From Acidimicrobiaceae bacterium (GTDB lineage: Bacteria > Actinomycetota > Acidimicrobiia > Acidimicrobiales > Aldehydirespiratoraceae), in the NCBI GenBank assembly GCA_009837445.1, contig VXTM01000007.1, positions 1 to 64,000 on the forward strand: a stretch of DNA of 64,000 nt, written 5' to 3'. Positions within the stretch are counted from its first letter, which is position 1. Every line of letters starts with the position of its first letter. The translations under genes and the position numbers were made by a program. The notes beneath the pieces are model-generated. The model was not told the origin of the DNA and made no database searches. It saw only the letters and a list, made by a program, of their open reading frames with translations. Below, one piece after another: positions 39,013-49,327 of this stretch.

Positions 39013-39783
39013 TCAGTAGCCGATGACGGCGCCCCCGTCGACCCGCACGACCGAGCCGGTCACGAAGCTGGCCCTAGCGCCGCAAAGGAATGCGATCACG
39101 TCGGCCAGCTCCGAGGCGTGCCCGAACCGGCCCATGGGAATGGAGGCCCGGTGGCGGTCGCGCACCGCCTCCGGGGTCGTGCCCTCGGCGACCGCCCGAG
39201 CCGCCTGGGCCCGGGCCAGCGCGCCGGTGTCGAACTGGCCGGGAACGACCACGTTCACCAGCACCTCGGGCGCCAGCTCGATGGCCAGCGAGCGGGCGGC
39301 GGCGGCCACCCCGCTGCGGAACACCCCCGACAGGGCCAGCTCAGGCGAGGCCTCCACCACCGACCGGGCGGTGATGTACACCAGCCGTCCGTCACCGCCG
39401 GCCCGCAGGTGCGGTATGGCGGCCCGGGTGGCGGCCAGCGCGGGCCGCAGCATCCGCTCGTAGGCGCTCGCCTCGTCGTCGGCGGTGACCTCAGTCATGC
39501 CTCCCGGTGTGCCGCCGCTGGTGTTGACCACACAGATGTCGAGGCCGCCGAGCCGGGACGCGGCCTCATCCACCATCCGGGCCGGCTCGCCGACCACGGT
39601 CAGGTCGCCGGTCACGGCGACGGCACCGGGCAGCGACGCCGCGACCTCGGCGGCTACCTCCGCCCGACGCCCCGAGATCGCCACCAGCGCGCCCTCGGCT
39701 GCCAGCGTCTCGGCGGTGGCCCTTCCCAGCCCAGCAGTCGAGCCGAACACGATCGCCCGCCGCCCGATCAAGCCCAGATCCAT
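39013..39783 (-). CDS. SDR-family oxidoreductase
   Basis: AIVFGSTAGLGRATAETLAAEGALVAISGR; C-term SFVTGSVVRVDGG. Confidence 0.88.
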   Translation of the reverse strand: MDLGLIGRRAIVFGSTAGLGRATAETLAAEGALVAISGRRAEVAAEVAASLPGAVAVTGDLTVVGEPARMVDEAASRLGGLDICVVNTSGGTPGGMTEVTADDEASAYERMLRPALAATRAAIPHLRAGGDGRLVYITARSVVEASPELALSGVFRSGVAAAARSLAIELAPEVLVNVVVPGQFDTGALARAQAARAVAEGTTPEAVRDRHRASIPMGRFGHASELADVIAFLCGARASFVTGSVVRVDGGAVIGY

Positions 39784-39852
39784 GGCGAGCGAAGCTAGCG
39801 GCCCCGGCCAGCCCGGCCCGAGTCGGCGGGTGCGGCGTGGCGGGCTGTAGGG

Positions 39853-39864
39853 TCGGTATACAGC
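39853..39864. promoter_or_regulatory. GTATAC palindrome, divergent intergenic
   Basis: TCGGTATACAGC. Confidence 0.6.
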
Positions 39865-39893
39865 ATCGCGGAACGGTTACGGGAGGCACCCGA

Positions 39894-40361
39894 ATGTCCT
39901 ATGAGCAGGCGGCCAGAGATGCCGGCGTCGACCTCGACATGACCCTGCTGAGGGCGGGCAACTTCGACCCGGTGGCCCAGGTCCACGACGTGCTGTTCGT
40001 GTCGGGCTCCATCGCGCTGGCCCCCGGCGGCGGCGGGATCGACTACGTGGGCCGCCTCGGAGGCGACATGGACATCGAGACCGGCCAGGCCAGCGCCCGG
40101 GGCGCGGCCGAGGCCATCCTGGCGTCGGTGCACCAGCACCTGGGCAGCCTCGACGATGTGCTGCGGGTGGTGCGCCTCACCGGCTACGTGGCCAGCGACC
40201 CGGGCTTCAACGCCCAGCCCAAGGTGATCAACGGGGCCAGCGACCTGATGATCGAGGTGTTCGGCGACGCTGGGCGCCATGCCCGCTCCGCCATCGGCGT
40301 GGCCGAGCTGCCCCTCGGAGCCTCCGTCGAGGTCGAGGCCATCTTCCAGGTCAAGCCCTGA
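39894..40361 (+). CDS. RidA-family protein
   Basis: DVLFVSGSIALAP...LGSLDDVLRVVRLTGYVASDPGF...ARSAIGVAELPLGASVEVEAIFQV. Confidence 0.88.
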   Translation: MSYEQAARDAGVDLDMTLLRAGNFDPVAQVHDVLFVSGSIALAPGGGGIDYVGRLGGDMDIETGQASARGAAEAILASVHQHLGSLDDVLRVVRLTGYVASDPGFNAQPKVINGASDLMIEVFGDAGRHARSAIGVAELPLGASVEVEAIFQVKP

Positions 40362-40430
40362 CCACGCCCCATCCGCCGGTCCGACCGGATCCACCGAACC
40401 AACCCCCCAACCCAACCCCAGGAGCAATCC

Positions 40431-40859
40431 ATGAACACCATGAACGTCGAGACCCTCACCCTCGAGGGCGCCAAGCTCGCCGCCGACGTGGCGCTGTCGA
40501 CCGCGGATGACGAGGGCCTGGCCGTGTGCGTGGCCGTGGTGAACGCCACCGGCAACCTCGTGCTGGTGCACCGCATGGACAACGTGGTGGAGATCGCCCT
40601 CGAGAACGCCATCGCCAAGGCGGTGGCCGCGCTCACGTTCAAGCGCGACACCGGTGCGCTGTCCGACTACTTCCAGAAGGACAACTCGCTCGGCCCGCCC
40701 ATGACCGCCCGCCACCACATCCTGGCCGTGGAGGGCGGCGAGCCGCTGACGACCGCGGCCGGCACCATCGTGGGAGCGCTGGGCATCTCCGGCGCCAAGC
40801 ACGCCGAGGACGTGGTGTGCTCGCAGGCCGCATCCGAGGCGTTCACCGCAGCTACCTAA
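40431..40859 (+). CDS. GlcG/HbpS-like (heme-binding family) protein
   Basis: LAVCVAVVNATGNLVLVHRMDNV...AIAKAVAALTFKRDTG. Confidence 0.75.
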   Translation: MNTMNVETLTLEGAKLAADVALSTADDEGLAVCVAVVNATGNLVLVHRMDNVVEIALENAIAKAVAALTFKRDTGALSDYFQKDNSLGPPMTARHHILAVEGGEPLTTAAGTIVGALGISGAKHAEDVVCSQAASEAFTAAT

Positions 40860-40870
40860 GGGGTTCTCCG

Positions 40871-41245
40871 ATGGCAGACGACCATCACGACCACGACCAC
40901 AACCACTACGAACACGCCAACCCGATCCTGAAGGATCTGCCCGAGGGGTCGTTCGCGTTCCACTACACGCTGCAGGCCAAACCGGGGCGGGCCCAGGACT
41001 TCATCGACTCCTTCGAGGCCTGGGACCACAGCGACCAGAACATCGTCCACACCACGCCGGGCATCGTGCACGAGGGCGTGCTGTACCAGAGCGAGGACGA
41101 CCCCGAGCGGTTCTACCTGATCGGCACCTGGAACAACCGCGAGAACCACCGCAACGTGGTGGCCCGACTCATCGAGCAACGCCCGGCGTGGATGGACATG
41201 CTCACCGAGGACATAGTCCCCGAGTACTGCGCCATCATCGGCTAA
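40871..41245 (+). CDS. Antibiotic biosynthesis monooxygenase-like (ABM) protein with His-rich N-terminus
   Basis: FHYTLQAKPGRAQDFIDSFEAW; FYLIGTWNNRENHRN; N-term DDHHDHDHNHYEH. Confidence 0.65.
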   Translation: MADDHHDHDHNHYEHANPILKDLPEGSFAFHYTLQAKPGRAQDFIDSFEAWDHSDQNIVHTTPGIVHEGVLYQSEDDPERFYLIGTWNNRENHRNVVARLIEQRPAWMDMLTEDIVPEYCAIIG

Positions 41246-41272
41246 CCCCGATCACAACCAGGAGGACCCGAG

Positions 41273-44200
41273 TTGCAGCCGGACTTCGATCTTGATCAGA
41301 AGTTCACGCAGGAACGGGGACGGGTGCTGGTCACCGGGGTGCAGGCGCTGGTCCGGCTCCCCATCGACCAGCACCGCGCCGACGCGGCCCGGGGGCTGCG
41401 CACGGCCACGTTCATCTCCGGCTACCAGGGCTCGCCGCTGGGCACCGTCGACCTCACCATCGAGCGCAACCTGGACCTGCTGACGGCCCACGACGTGGTG
41501 TGGGTGCCCGGCGTGAACGAGGAGCTGGCCGCCACCGCGGTGTGGGGCAGCCAGGAGCCCCTGCTCGGACCGCTCGCCCACCACGACGGGGTGGTGGGCA
41601 TGTGGTACGGCAAGGGGCCGGGCGTGGACCGCTGCGGCGACGTGTTCAAGCACGCCAACTTCAAGGGCACCGCCCCTAACGGCGGGGTGCTGGTACTGGC
41701 CGGCGACGACCCGATGGCCAAGTCGTCGACGTTGCCCACCCAGGTGGAGCCCGCCTTCTACGACGCCCAGATCCCGGTGCTGTACCCGGGCACCATGCAG
41801 GAGGTCATCGACCTCGGGCTGCACGGCATCGCCCTGTCGAGGTACTCGGGCCTGTGGACCGCGTTCAAGATCGTCACCACCGTCGCCGACGGGTTCGGCG
41901 TCGCCGAGGTGGCCCCCGACCGGATCGTGCCCGTCGACCCCGGACTGGAGATCGACGGGGAGCCGTGGCGCCACGTCCAGCGGCCCGGCCTGGTGACACC
42001 GCTGAGCCTCGAGCAGGAGAAGGACATCGTCTACGGGCGCCTGGAGGCGGCCACCGCCTACGCCGCGGCCAACGGCCTCAACGAGATCAGCGGGGCCGCC
42101 GGGGCCGCCCGCCTCGGGATCGCGGCCGCGGGCCGCACCTTCACCGAGCTGCGCCAGGCCCTCGACGATCTCGGCCTCGACGACGAGGCTCTGCGCCACT
42201 TCGGCATAAGGCTGCTGCGCCTGGGGATGGTATGGCCGGTGGAGCCCGAGATCGTGCGCCGCTTCGCCGGAGGTCTCGACGAGATCCTGGTGCTGGACGA
42301 GAAGCGGGCCTTCATCGAGCTGTTCGTGCGCGACATCCTCTACGGCCGGGCCGGTGCGCCCCGGGTGGTGGGCAAGGCCGACGAGCGCGGCCGCCGGCTG
42401 GTGCCCGCCGACGGCGAGCTGAGCGCCGACCGGATCGCGGTCGTCATCGCCAACCGGCTCCGCGCCGGGGTGCTGGGAGGCGAGGTGGGCGCCCTGCCGG
42501 TGGCGGTCGAGGCCCGCCTGGCCCTCATCGAGGCCGCCGCCCGGGCCGGGGAGGCCGAAGTGGCCCGGACTCCGTACTGGTGCAGCGGCTGCCCCCACAA
42601 CCGATCGACGGCGGCTCCCGACGGCTCCTTCGTCGGTGCCGGGGTGGGCTGCCACGCCATGGCCCTGTGGATCGACGACCGGGCCCAGATCGTGCACCAG
42701 ATGGGCGGCGAGGGCGCCACCTGGATCGGCCGGGCGCCGTTCACCGAGAGGCCCCACATCTTCCAGAACGTCGGCGACGGCACGTTCTTCCACTCCGCCA
42801 GCCTGGCGGTGCGGGCCGCGGTGGCCGCCGGCGTCGACATCACCTACAAGATCCTCTACAACGGGGCGGTCGCCATGACGGGCGGCCAGGACGTGGCCGG
42901 CTCCATCGGCGTCGCCGAGCTGACCCAGGCGATGGCCGCCGAGGGCGTGAGCCGCATCATCGTGTGCAGCGACGACCCCGACCGCCACACCAGCGGCGCG
43001 GCGCTGGCCGAGGGCGCCGACGTGTGGGGGCGGGACCGCCTCGACGAGGCCCAGATCGCCCTGCGGGACACGCCCGGCGTGACGGTGCTGATCTACGACC
43101 AGCAGTGCGCGGCCGAGAAACGCCGGGAACGCAAGCGGGGCCTGCGCCCCACCCCGACCAAGCGCATCTTCATCAACGAGGCCGTGTGCGAGGGCTGCGG
43201 CGACTGCGGGGCCAAGAGCCACTGCCTGTCGGTGCAGCCGGTCGACACCGAGCTGGGCACCAAGACCCGCATACACCAGTCGTCCTGCAACTTCGACTAC
43301 ACGTGCATCGAGGGCGACTGCCCGTCGTTCATCCGGGTCAAGACCCGGCCCGGCCCCGCCAGGACCAGCGCGGCGGTCGCCGCGGGCATCGGTAGGGCCG
43401 CTCCGAGCGCGCCGCCCGCCGACATTGCGGAGCCGGACCGGCCCGTGCCCGGCACCGACGGTTTTGCGGTGTTCATGGCGGGCGTGGGCGGCACCGGGGT
43501 GGTGACGGTCAGCCAGGTGCTGGCCACCGCGGCCCTACTCGACGGCCTGGGCGTGATCGGCCTGGACCAGACCGGGCTCAGCCAGAAGGGCGGACCGGTC
43601 GTCTCGCACCTGCGCTTCTTCAACGGCGAGGCCAGCGGCGCGAACCTCATCGGGGCGGGCGGCACCGACTGCTACCTGGGCATGGACCTGCTGGTGGCCG
43701 CCGATCCCAAGAACCTGGCCAAGGCCGACCGCGACCGCACGCTGGCCGTGGTGTCGACCAGCAAGCTCCCCACCGGCGACATGGTGGCCCACACCGAAGA
43801 GACCTACCCCGACACCGATCGGCTGCTGGCCACCATCGACGGCGCCACCCGCGCCGGCGACGGCGTCCGCCTCGACGCCGACCGGATGGCCGACGCCCTG
43901 CTGGGCACGGCCATGCCCGCCAACGTGCTGGTGCTGGGGGCCGCGTACCAGGCGGGCGGCATTCCGGTGTCGGCGGCCTCCATCGAGCGGGCCATCGAAC
44001 TGAACGGGGTGGCCGTCGCGGCCAACATCGCCGCCTTCCGGTGGGGACGGCTGTACAGGCGCGACGGCATCGACGGCCTGGTCAGCCGGGCCGGTGTGGC
44101 CGGGGTGGCTTCCGCAGCCGCCCCCACACCAACGGAGCCGGCCGCGCCCGGCCTCGGGCTGGACGCCGTTGGAGCCAGAGCCAAGGCCGCCGCCCGGTCT

Positions 44201-44899
44201 CTGGTGGAGAACTCGGGCCTGGCTGCAAGCACTACCGAGGCCGGAGCGGCCCTGGCCGAGACCGTGGAGCGGCGGGCCGCGGACCTGGTCGACTACCAGT
44301 CGCGGGAACTGGCCTCGGCCTACGTGGACTTCGTGGACGCGGCGTCGGCCCGCGAGCGCGAGGCGATGGGCGACCGGACCGAGCTGGCCGACTCGGTGGC
44401 CCGCTACCTCTACAAGCTGACGGCCTACAAGGACGAGTACGAGGTGGCCCGGCTGCATCTGCGGCCCGGCATGGCTGACGCCGTGCGCGACGCGGTGGGC
44501 GACTTCGCCGGCTACCGCATCCTGCTGCATCCCCCGGTGCTGCGGGCCCTGGGGCTGAAGCGCAAGATCTCTCTGGGACCGTTCCAGCGGCCGTCGCTGG
44601 CGGTGCTGAAGGGGCTGCGCCGGCTGCGGGGCACGCCCTTGGACGTGTTCGGCTACGCCGGGGTTCGCCGGACCGAGCGCGAGCTGATCGCGGAGTACCG
44701 GTCACTGATGGAGACCGAACTGGACGCCCTGACCCCGGACACCTACGGCAGGGCGCTGCAGCTGGCCCAACTCCCCGACATCATCAGGGGCTACGAGGAC
44801 GTGAAGCTGGCCAACGTCGAACGCTTCCGGGAGCAGGTGCGAGCCATCCGCAGCCCCGGCACCCGGCCGGTGGCGCTGACCGCCAAACCAGCCGGCTAA
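41273..44899 (+). CDS. Indolepyruvate ferredoxin oxidoreductase-family protein, fused alpha/beta/gamma-type
   Basis: TTG start after GGAGGA; 1208 aa; FISGYQGSPLGTVDLT; GVGCHAMALWIDD; CEGCGDCGAKSHCLSVQPV; FMAGVGGTGVVTVSQVLATAALLDG. Confidence 0.92.
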   Translation: MQPDFDLDQKFTQERGRVLVTGVQALVRLPIDQHRADAARGLRTATFISGYQGSPLGTVDLTIERNLDLLTAHDVVWVPGVNEELAATAVWGSQEPLLGPLAHHDGVVGMWYGKGPGVDRCGDVFKHANFKGTAPNGGVLVLAGDDPMAKSSTLPTQVEPAFYDAQIPVLYPGTMQEVIDLGLHGIALSRYSGLWTAFKIVTTVADGFGVAEVAPDRIVPVDPGLEIDGEPWRHVQRPGLVTPLSLEQEKDIVYGRLEAATAYAAANGLNEISGAAGAARLGIAAAGRTFTELRQALDDLGLDDEALRHFGIRLLRLGMVWPVEPEIVRRFAGGLDEILVLDEKRAFIELFVRDILYGRAGAPRVVGKADERGRRLVPADGELSADRIAVVIANRLRAGVLGGEVGALPVAVEARLALIEAAARAGEAEVARTPYWCSGCPHNRSTAAPDGSFVGAGVGCHAMALWIDDRAQIVHQMGGEGATWIGRAPFTERPHIFQNVGDGTFFHSASLAVRAAVAAGVDITYKILYNGAVAMTGGQDVAGSIGVAELTQAMAAEGVSRIIVCSDDPDRHTSGAALAEGADVWGRDRLDEAQIALRDTPGVTVLIYDQQCAAEKRRERKRGLRPTPTKRIFINEAVCEGCGDCGAKSHCLSVQPVDTELGTKTRIHQSSCNFDYTCIEGDCPSFIRVKTRPGPARTSAAVAAGIGRAAPSAPPADIAEPDRPVPGTDGFAVFMAGVGGTGVVTVSQVLATAALLDGLGVIGLDQTGLSQKGGPVVSHLRFFNGEASGANLIGAGGTDCYLGMDLLVAADPKNLAKADRDRTLAVVSTSKLPTGDMVAHTEETYPDTDRLLATIDGATRAGDGVRLDADRMADALLGTAMPANVLVLGAAYQAGGIPVSAASIERAIELNGVAVAANIAAFRWGRLYRRDGIDGLVSRAGVAGVASAAAPTPTEPAAPGLGLDAVGARAKAAARSLVENSGLAASTTEAGAALAETVERRAADLVDYQSRELASAYVDFVDAASAREREAMGDRTELADSVARYLYKLTAYKDEYEVARLHLRPGMADAVRDAVGDFAGYRILLHPPVLRALGLKRKISLGPFQRPSLAVLKGLRRLRGTPLDVFGYAGVRRTERELIAEYRSLMETELDALTPDTYGRALQLAQLPDIIRGYEDVKLANVERFREQVRAIRSPGTRPVALTAKPAG

Positions 44900-44913
44900 A
44901 CGCAAGCAGGAAC

Positions 44914-46131
44914 ATGGCCGACGCCGCAACGGCGCCCCCGCCGGTTGCCGGCGCGGCTCCCGTTCAGGCGGTGGCGGCCTCGGTGGCCTGCGTCACCGCC
45001 AGCGTCATGCCCGGCTTCCTGGCCGGCGCGCTGGGCAGCGACATCAAGGCCGAGTTCGGCATCGGCGACACCGGGCTCGGCGTGGCGCTGGCCCTGACCT
45101 ACATCTTCGCGGCGGTGGCCATCGTCCACGCCGGAGAGCTGTCCGACCGGATCGGCTCCCGCCGCAGCCTGACAATCTCAATGCTGGTCACGATGGCCGG
45201 CTACCTGGTGGTGGCCGGTGCCGCCCGGTCGTTCGCGATGCTGCTGGTGGGGCTGACGGTGGCCGGGGCGGGACTGACGCTGGCCGGTCCGGCCGCCAAG
45301 GTGCTGGTAGCCGACCATGTGTCGCCGGAGCGTCAGGGCCTGGCCTTCGGAGTTCACATGTCGGCCATCCCGCTGGGACCGCTGCTAGCCGGGCTGACCG
45401 TCCCGGTGGTGGGCGGCACCGACGGATGGCGATGGCCGTTCCTCGGCGGGGCGGTGCTGGCCGGCGCCGGGATGCTGATGCTCCCGCGCGAGAGGGCCGC
45501 GGCGCCGGCGGCGGCACGGCCCTCGAGGGATCCCGCGGCGGGCCGCTTCGGGCACGTGAGGATGGGGCCCCTGTTCGTGTTCGCAGCGGCCGCCATGCTG
45601 GCCTCCTGTTCAGTCGTGGCGGCGGCCGCGTTCTTCGTGGTCAACAGCGAGGCCGCCGGGATCTCCGAGAGCACGGCCGGGCTGCTGCTCTCAGCGGCCA
45701 GCGCCGGAGTGATCACCGTGCGCATCGCGCTGGGCGCCCTCGCCGACCGCTTCCGCACGGGCGCGGTAAGCACCGTGGCGATGCTGCTGACCGCCAGCGC
45801 GGCCGGCTACGCGCTGATGGCCGCCAACACGCCCTGGCTGTACGCGCTGGGCGGACAGGCCGCCATCATCCTGGGGTGGTCGTGGCCGGGGCTGATGGTG
45901 CTGGCGCTGGTGCGGATCTACCCCGAGGCGCCCGGGCTGGCCTCGTCGTTCGTGATCGGGGGCCTGAACCTCGGCGCGGTGATCGGACCGGTGGCCTTCG
46001 GGGCGATCAGCGACGCGGCCTCGCCGGCAGTGGCGCTGGCGGTGGCGGCCGCCTGGGTGCTGGGGGCAGCCGTGCTCAGCCTGGCCAGCCGGATCCGTCT
46101 CGACAGCAGCCGCTCCCCGTCCCCCGCCTAG
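44914..46131 (+). CDS. MFS transporter
   Basis: Multi-TM ORF, AGELSDRIGSRRSLTISML. Confidence 0.85.
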   Translation: MADAATAPPPVAGAAPVQAVAASVACVTASVMPGFLAGALGSDIKAEFGIGDTGLGVALALTYIFAAVAIVHAGELSDRIGSRRSLTISMLVTMAGYLVVAGAARSFAMLLVGLTVAGAGLTLAGPAAKVLVADHVSPERQGLAFGVHMSAIPLGPLLAGLTVPVVGGTDGWRWPFLGGAVLAGAGMLMLPRERAAAPAAARPSRDPAAGRFGHVRMGPLFVFAAAAMLASCSVVAAAAFFVVNSEAAGISESTAGLLLSAASAGVITVRIALGALADRFRTGAVSTVAMLLTASAAGYALMAANTPWLYALGGQAAIILGWSWPGLMVLALVRIYPEAPGLASSFVIGGLNLGAVIGPVAFGAISDAASPAVALAVAAAWVLGAAVLSLASRIRLDSSRSPSPA

Positions 46132-46137
46132 CCGCCG

Positions 46138-47334
46138 TCACCCGGGACCGGCAACAGAGATGTCGGAGCCGTCCAACACGTCCGAGTCGTCCCAGGCAGG
46201 CTCGTCGCCGTCGGACAGGTGCACCGCGGTCTCGGATGCGGGCCCCTGCATCCCCCGGGCGTTGCGCTCGCAATGGGCCCGCCACACGGTGACGGACTTA
46301 TCGGGGCGGAACAACCGCTCCGGCGGGATGCGGACCTGCTCGATCATCTGCTGGTCCTGGCGGTTGAACTGCCACATGTACGCCCAACGGATGTACAGCC
46401 AGAACCGCAGCCCGAACCAGGCAGCCCGCAGGCCCCTGGCGTGGGACACGGCGAACATGAACGACAGGTGGGCGCCGTCGGTCGTCCCCATGAACACCTC
46501 GTAGGCCGTCCAGTCGGGCCACTGGATGCGCACCCAGCCGGGGAGACGCACCGAGCCGCGGACGACCACGTTGCGCTGCCACGGGCGGAAGCCGTGGGGC
46601 CAGGTGCCGAGCCCCGGATAGTCGACCTGCTCCACGACGTCGTCGACGGTGCGGACCAGCCAGTCACCCTCCTGCTCGACGTGGACGACCCGGTAGGCGG
46701 GCTTGCGCCGGATCCACGTCCACACGACACCGCGGTGCAGGTAGGTGGAATGGCCCTCGTCGAAGCCGTTCTCGACGGCGTAGCGCCAGTCGCCCTTCCT
46801 GGTGCGGAGCCAGCCCCGCACCCTGACTCCCGGCTGGAAGAAGTCCTCGGGGACGTCGGTGGTAATGGGCGGCGGCTCGCCGTCGCCGACGTAGACGAAG
46901 ACCACGCCGCCGTGCTCCTCGACCGGGTAGGTCCTCACCCTCACGCTCTTGTTCCCGACGATCGGAGAGTCCCGGCCGTCGACCAGGGCGGCCCGCAGGC
47001 TGCCGTCGGCCAGGTCGTAGGTCCATCCGTGGTACGCACACGAGATGGTGCCGGCGAACCAGCATTTGCCCATCGACAGGGGCACGCCGCGGTGGGCGCA
47101 GCGGTCGTCGAGGGCGAACGCCCTGCCGTCGTGGCGGATCAGGAAGAGTTGCTCGCCGCAGATCGTCACCGGCACCGGCTTGCGGCCGACGCGCTTGGAG
47201 AAGGCGACCGGGTACCAGTAGTTCTTCAGGCCCTCGGATGCGGCCCGGTAGCGGGGCCACCGCTTGTAGGCATGGTCCCCGCTCGCCGAGTACCGCTCCG
47301 CCTGCGCACTGCCAGCCGCCGCCATCGCCGCCAT
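46138..47334 (-). CDS. Rieske-type aromatic/terpenoid ring oxygenase
   Basis: CAHRGVPLSMGKCWFAGTISCAYHGWTYD; ENGFDEGHSTYLHRG. Confidence 0.88.
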   Translation of the reverse strand: MAAMAAAGSAQAERYSASGDHAYKRWPRYRAASEGLKNYWYPVAFSKRVGRKPVPVTICGEQLFLIRHDGRAFALDDRCAHRGVPLSMGKCWFAGTISCAYHGWTYDLADGSLRAALVDGRDSPIVGNKSVRVRTYPVEEHGGVVFVYVGDGEPPPITTDVPEDFFQPGVRVRGWLRTRKGDWRYAVENGFDEGHSTYLHRGVVWTWIRRKPAYRVVHVEQEGDWLVRTVDDVVEQVDYPGLGTWPHGFRPWQRNVVVRGSVRLPGWVRIQWPDWTAYEVFMGTTDGAHLSFMFAVSHARGLRAAWFGLRFWLYIRWAYMWQFNRQDQQMIEQVRIPPERLFRPDKSVTVWRAHCERNARGMQGPASETAVHLSDGDEPAWDDSDVLDGSDISVAGPG

Positions 47335-47388
47335 CCTTGCACCTGCTTCCGCCGGTGGCTGATTCGGACGGGTAGTCGAAGTGTGGCT

Positions 47389-47400
47389 ACGGTATACAGA
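47389..47400. promoter_or_regulatory. GTATAC palindrome, divergent intergenic
   Basis: ACGGTATACAGA. Confidence 0.6.
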
Positions 47401-47448
47401 CGGCCCAAGTCGCAGGGCCAGCGATGGCCCGACGAGGGAGGCAGCGCG

Positions 47449-48369
47449 TTGCTTCGATGGCTTGCCAAGCGCATCATCGCCGCCGCCCTCGTCGTGTTCG
47501 TGGTCACCTCCCTGGTGTTCGTGGTCACCCACATCTTCACCGACCCGGCCACGGTGTCGCTGCCGCTGGAGGCCAGCCAGGAGGACCGGGCCAGCCGTCG
47601 GGCTTCACTCGGCCTGGACCGGCCTCTGAGCGTCCAGTACTGGGACTTCCTGTCGGGTCTGGTGGTGGGCGACCTCGGCGAGTCGTTCTTCCAGACCCAG
47701 CCGGCCTCGAAGCTCGTGTTCGAGCGGCTGCCGGCCACCCTCAGGCTGGTGGCCGGGGCCACCGCGGTGACCGTGCTGATGGCCGCGCCCATGGGAATGC
47801 TGGCCGCGTGGTGGGAGCGCCGCTTCGCCGACCACGCGGTGCTCGGCTTCTCGATGGCATCGATCAGCGCCCCGCCGTTCTGGATCGGCTACCTGCTCAT
47901 CATCGTGTTCGCGGTGCAGCTCGGCTGGGTGCCGACGTTCGGCTCGAGCGGGTTCAAGTCTCTCATCCTCCCGTCGTTCGCCATCGGTCTGGCCAGCGCC
48001 GGTCGGCTGGCCCAGATGACCCGCCGTGGCATTGTGGAGGAGCTGCGAAAACCGTACGCAGTCACCGCAATGTCGAGGGGCTTCTCCCGGTCCTACACGA
48101 TCGTGCACCACACCTTCCGCAACGTGGCCTCGGGCTTCGTGACCATGACCGGCTGGGAGGTGACCCGGATGTTCACCGGCTACACGGTGGTGATCGAGGT
48201 GGTGTTCTCCTGGCCAGGCGTGGGCCGGCTGGCCGTCGAAGCCATCAACGACCGGGACCTGATCCTGGTGCAGGCCGCGGTGGTGGTGCTGGCCACCATG
48301 GTGGTGCTGACCAACCTGCTGGTGGACATCGCCCGCCGGCTGATCGACCCGCGGGTGGACCTGGCATGA
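47449..48369 (+). CDS. Peptide/nickel-type ABC transporter permease (DppB-like)
   Basis: LLRWLAKRIIAAALVVFVVTSLVFVVTHIF; GWEVTRMFTGYTVVIEVVFSWPGVGRLAVEAI. Confidence 0.88.
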   Translation: MLRWLAKRIIAAALVVFVVTSLVFVVTHIFTDPATVSLPLEASQEDRASRRASLGLDRPLSVQYWDFLSGLVVGDLGESFFQTQPASKLVFERLPATLRLVAGATAVTVLMAAPMGMLAAWWERRFADHAVLGFSMASISAPPFWIGYLLIIVFAVQLGWVPTFGSSGFKSLILPSFAIGLASAGRLAQMTRRGIVEELRKPYAVTAMSRGFSRSYTIVHHTFRNVASGFVTMTGWEVTRMFTGYTVVIEVVFSWPGVGRLAVEAINDRDLILVQAAVVVLATMVVLTNLLVDIARRLIDPRVDLA

Positions 48370-49325
48370 CCGCGGTGGAGAACCCGATGGACCCGGCCGC
48401 CGGCGCAGGCACGGGCGACGCGGCGCCGCCCGAGAGCGTGACCGTCATGGCCGAACTGCGGTCGCATCTTTGGAAGTCGAAGGCGGGCATATCGGGGATC
48501 GTCATCTGCTCGCTGTTTGTCCTCGCAGCGGTGGCGGGACCTTGGCTGCCGCTCATCAAGGATCCCACCAAGCAGAGTCTGCCCGACAGGCTCACGCCCC
48601 CGGTGGGCTGGGGCGGAACTTGGGCCCACCCCCTCGGCACCGACCAGCTCGGACGTGACATCCTGGCCCGCCTCATCGACGGAGCCCGCATCTCGCTGTT
48701 GGTGAGCGTAACCGCGGTCATCATCGCGGCCGTCCTCGGCACCGTCCTAGGGCTCATCGCGGGCTACATGGGCGGGAAGATCGACACCCTCATAGTCTCG
48801 GCCGCCGATGTGCAGATGGCCTTCCCGGGGGTGCTGGCCGGCCTGATCCTGGTGGCCGCATTCGGGCCGAGCGTGTGGCTGGTCATCATCGTCATCGCCA
48901 TATCCAGCTGGATGGTCTTCACCAGGGTCGGGCGGGGTCTCGTGTTCACCCTCAAGACCTCGCTGTACGTGGAGGCGTCGGAGTTGGCGGGCGCGTCGTC
49001 GCGGCGGATCATGTGGCGTCACCTGCTGCCCAACCTGGTCAGCTCGCTCATCACGCTGTGCGTGCTAGAGCTGGCCGCAGCCATCCTGTCGGAGTCGGCG
49101 TTCGCCTTCCTCGGCTTCGGGGTGCAGCCGCCTCGCTCGTCGTGGGGGCTGATGATCCAGCAGGGCCGCAACTATGTCACCGGCGACGGCTGGTGGATCG
49201 TCACCTTCGCGGGCATGGCCATCGCCATCGTGGTGCTGGGCGTGAACCTGCTTTCGCTGTGGCTGCAGTCGTTCAACGACGTAGCCGAGCGCGAGCAGAT
49301 CGTCCTCGAGAGGCCGGGCGGCTAG
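48366..49325 (+). CDS. Peptide/nickel-type ABC transporter permease (DppC-like)
   Basis: HPLGTDQLGRDILARLIDGARISLLV; ESAFAFLGFGVQPPRSSWGLMI. Confidence 0.9.
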   Translation: MTAVENPMDPAAGAGTGDAAPPESVTVMAELRSHLWKSKAGISGIVICSLFVLAAVAGPWLPLIKDPTKQSLPDRLTPPVGWGGTWAHPLGTDQLGRDILARLIDGARISLLVSVTAVIIAAVLGTVLGLIAGYMGGKIDTLIVSAADVQMAFPGVLAGLILVAAFGPSVWLVIIVIAISSWMVFTRVGRGLVFTLKTSLYVEASELAGASSRRIMWRHLLPNLVSSLITLCVLELAAAILSESAFAFLGFGVQPPRSSWGLMIQQGRNYVTGDGWWIVTFAGMAIAIVVLGVNLLSLWLQSFNDVAEREQIVLERPGG

Positions 49326-49327
49326 GA

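Noticed and set aside
41273-44899. CoA-type pyruvate:ferredoxin oxidoreductase
   Set aside because: Domain order and motifs fit the fused indolepyruvate-type enzyme better.
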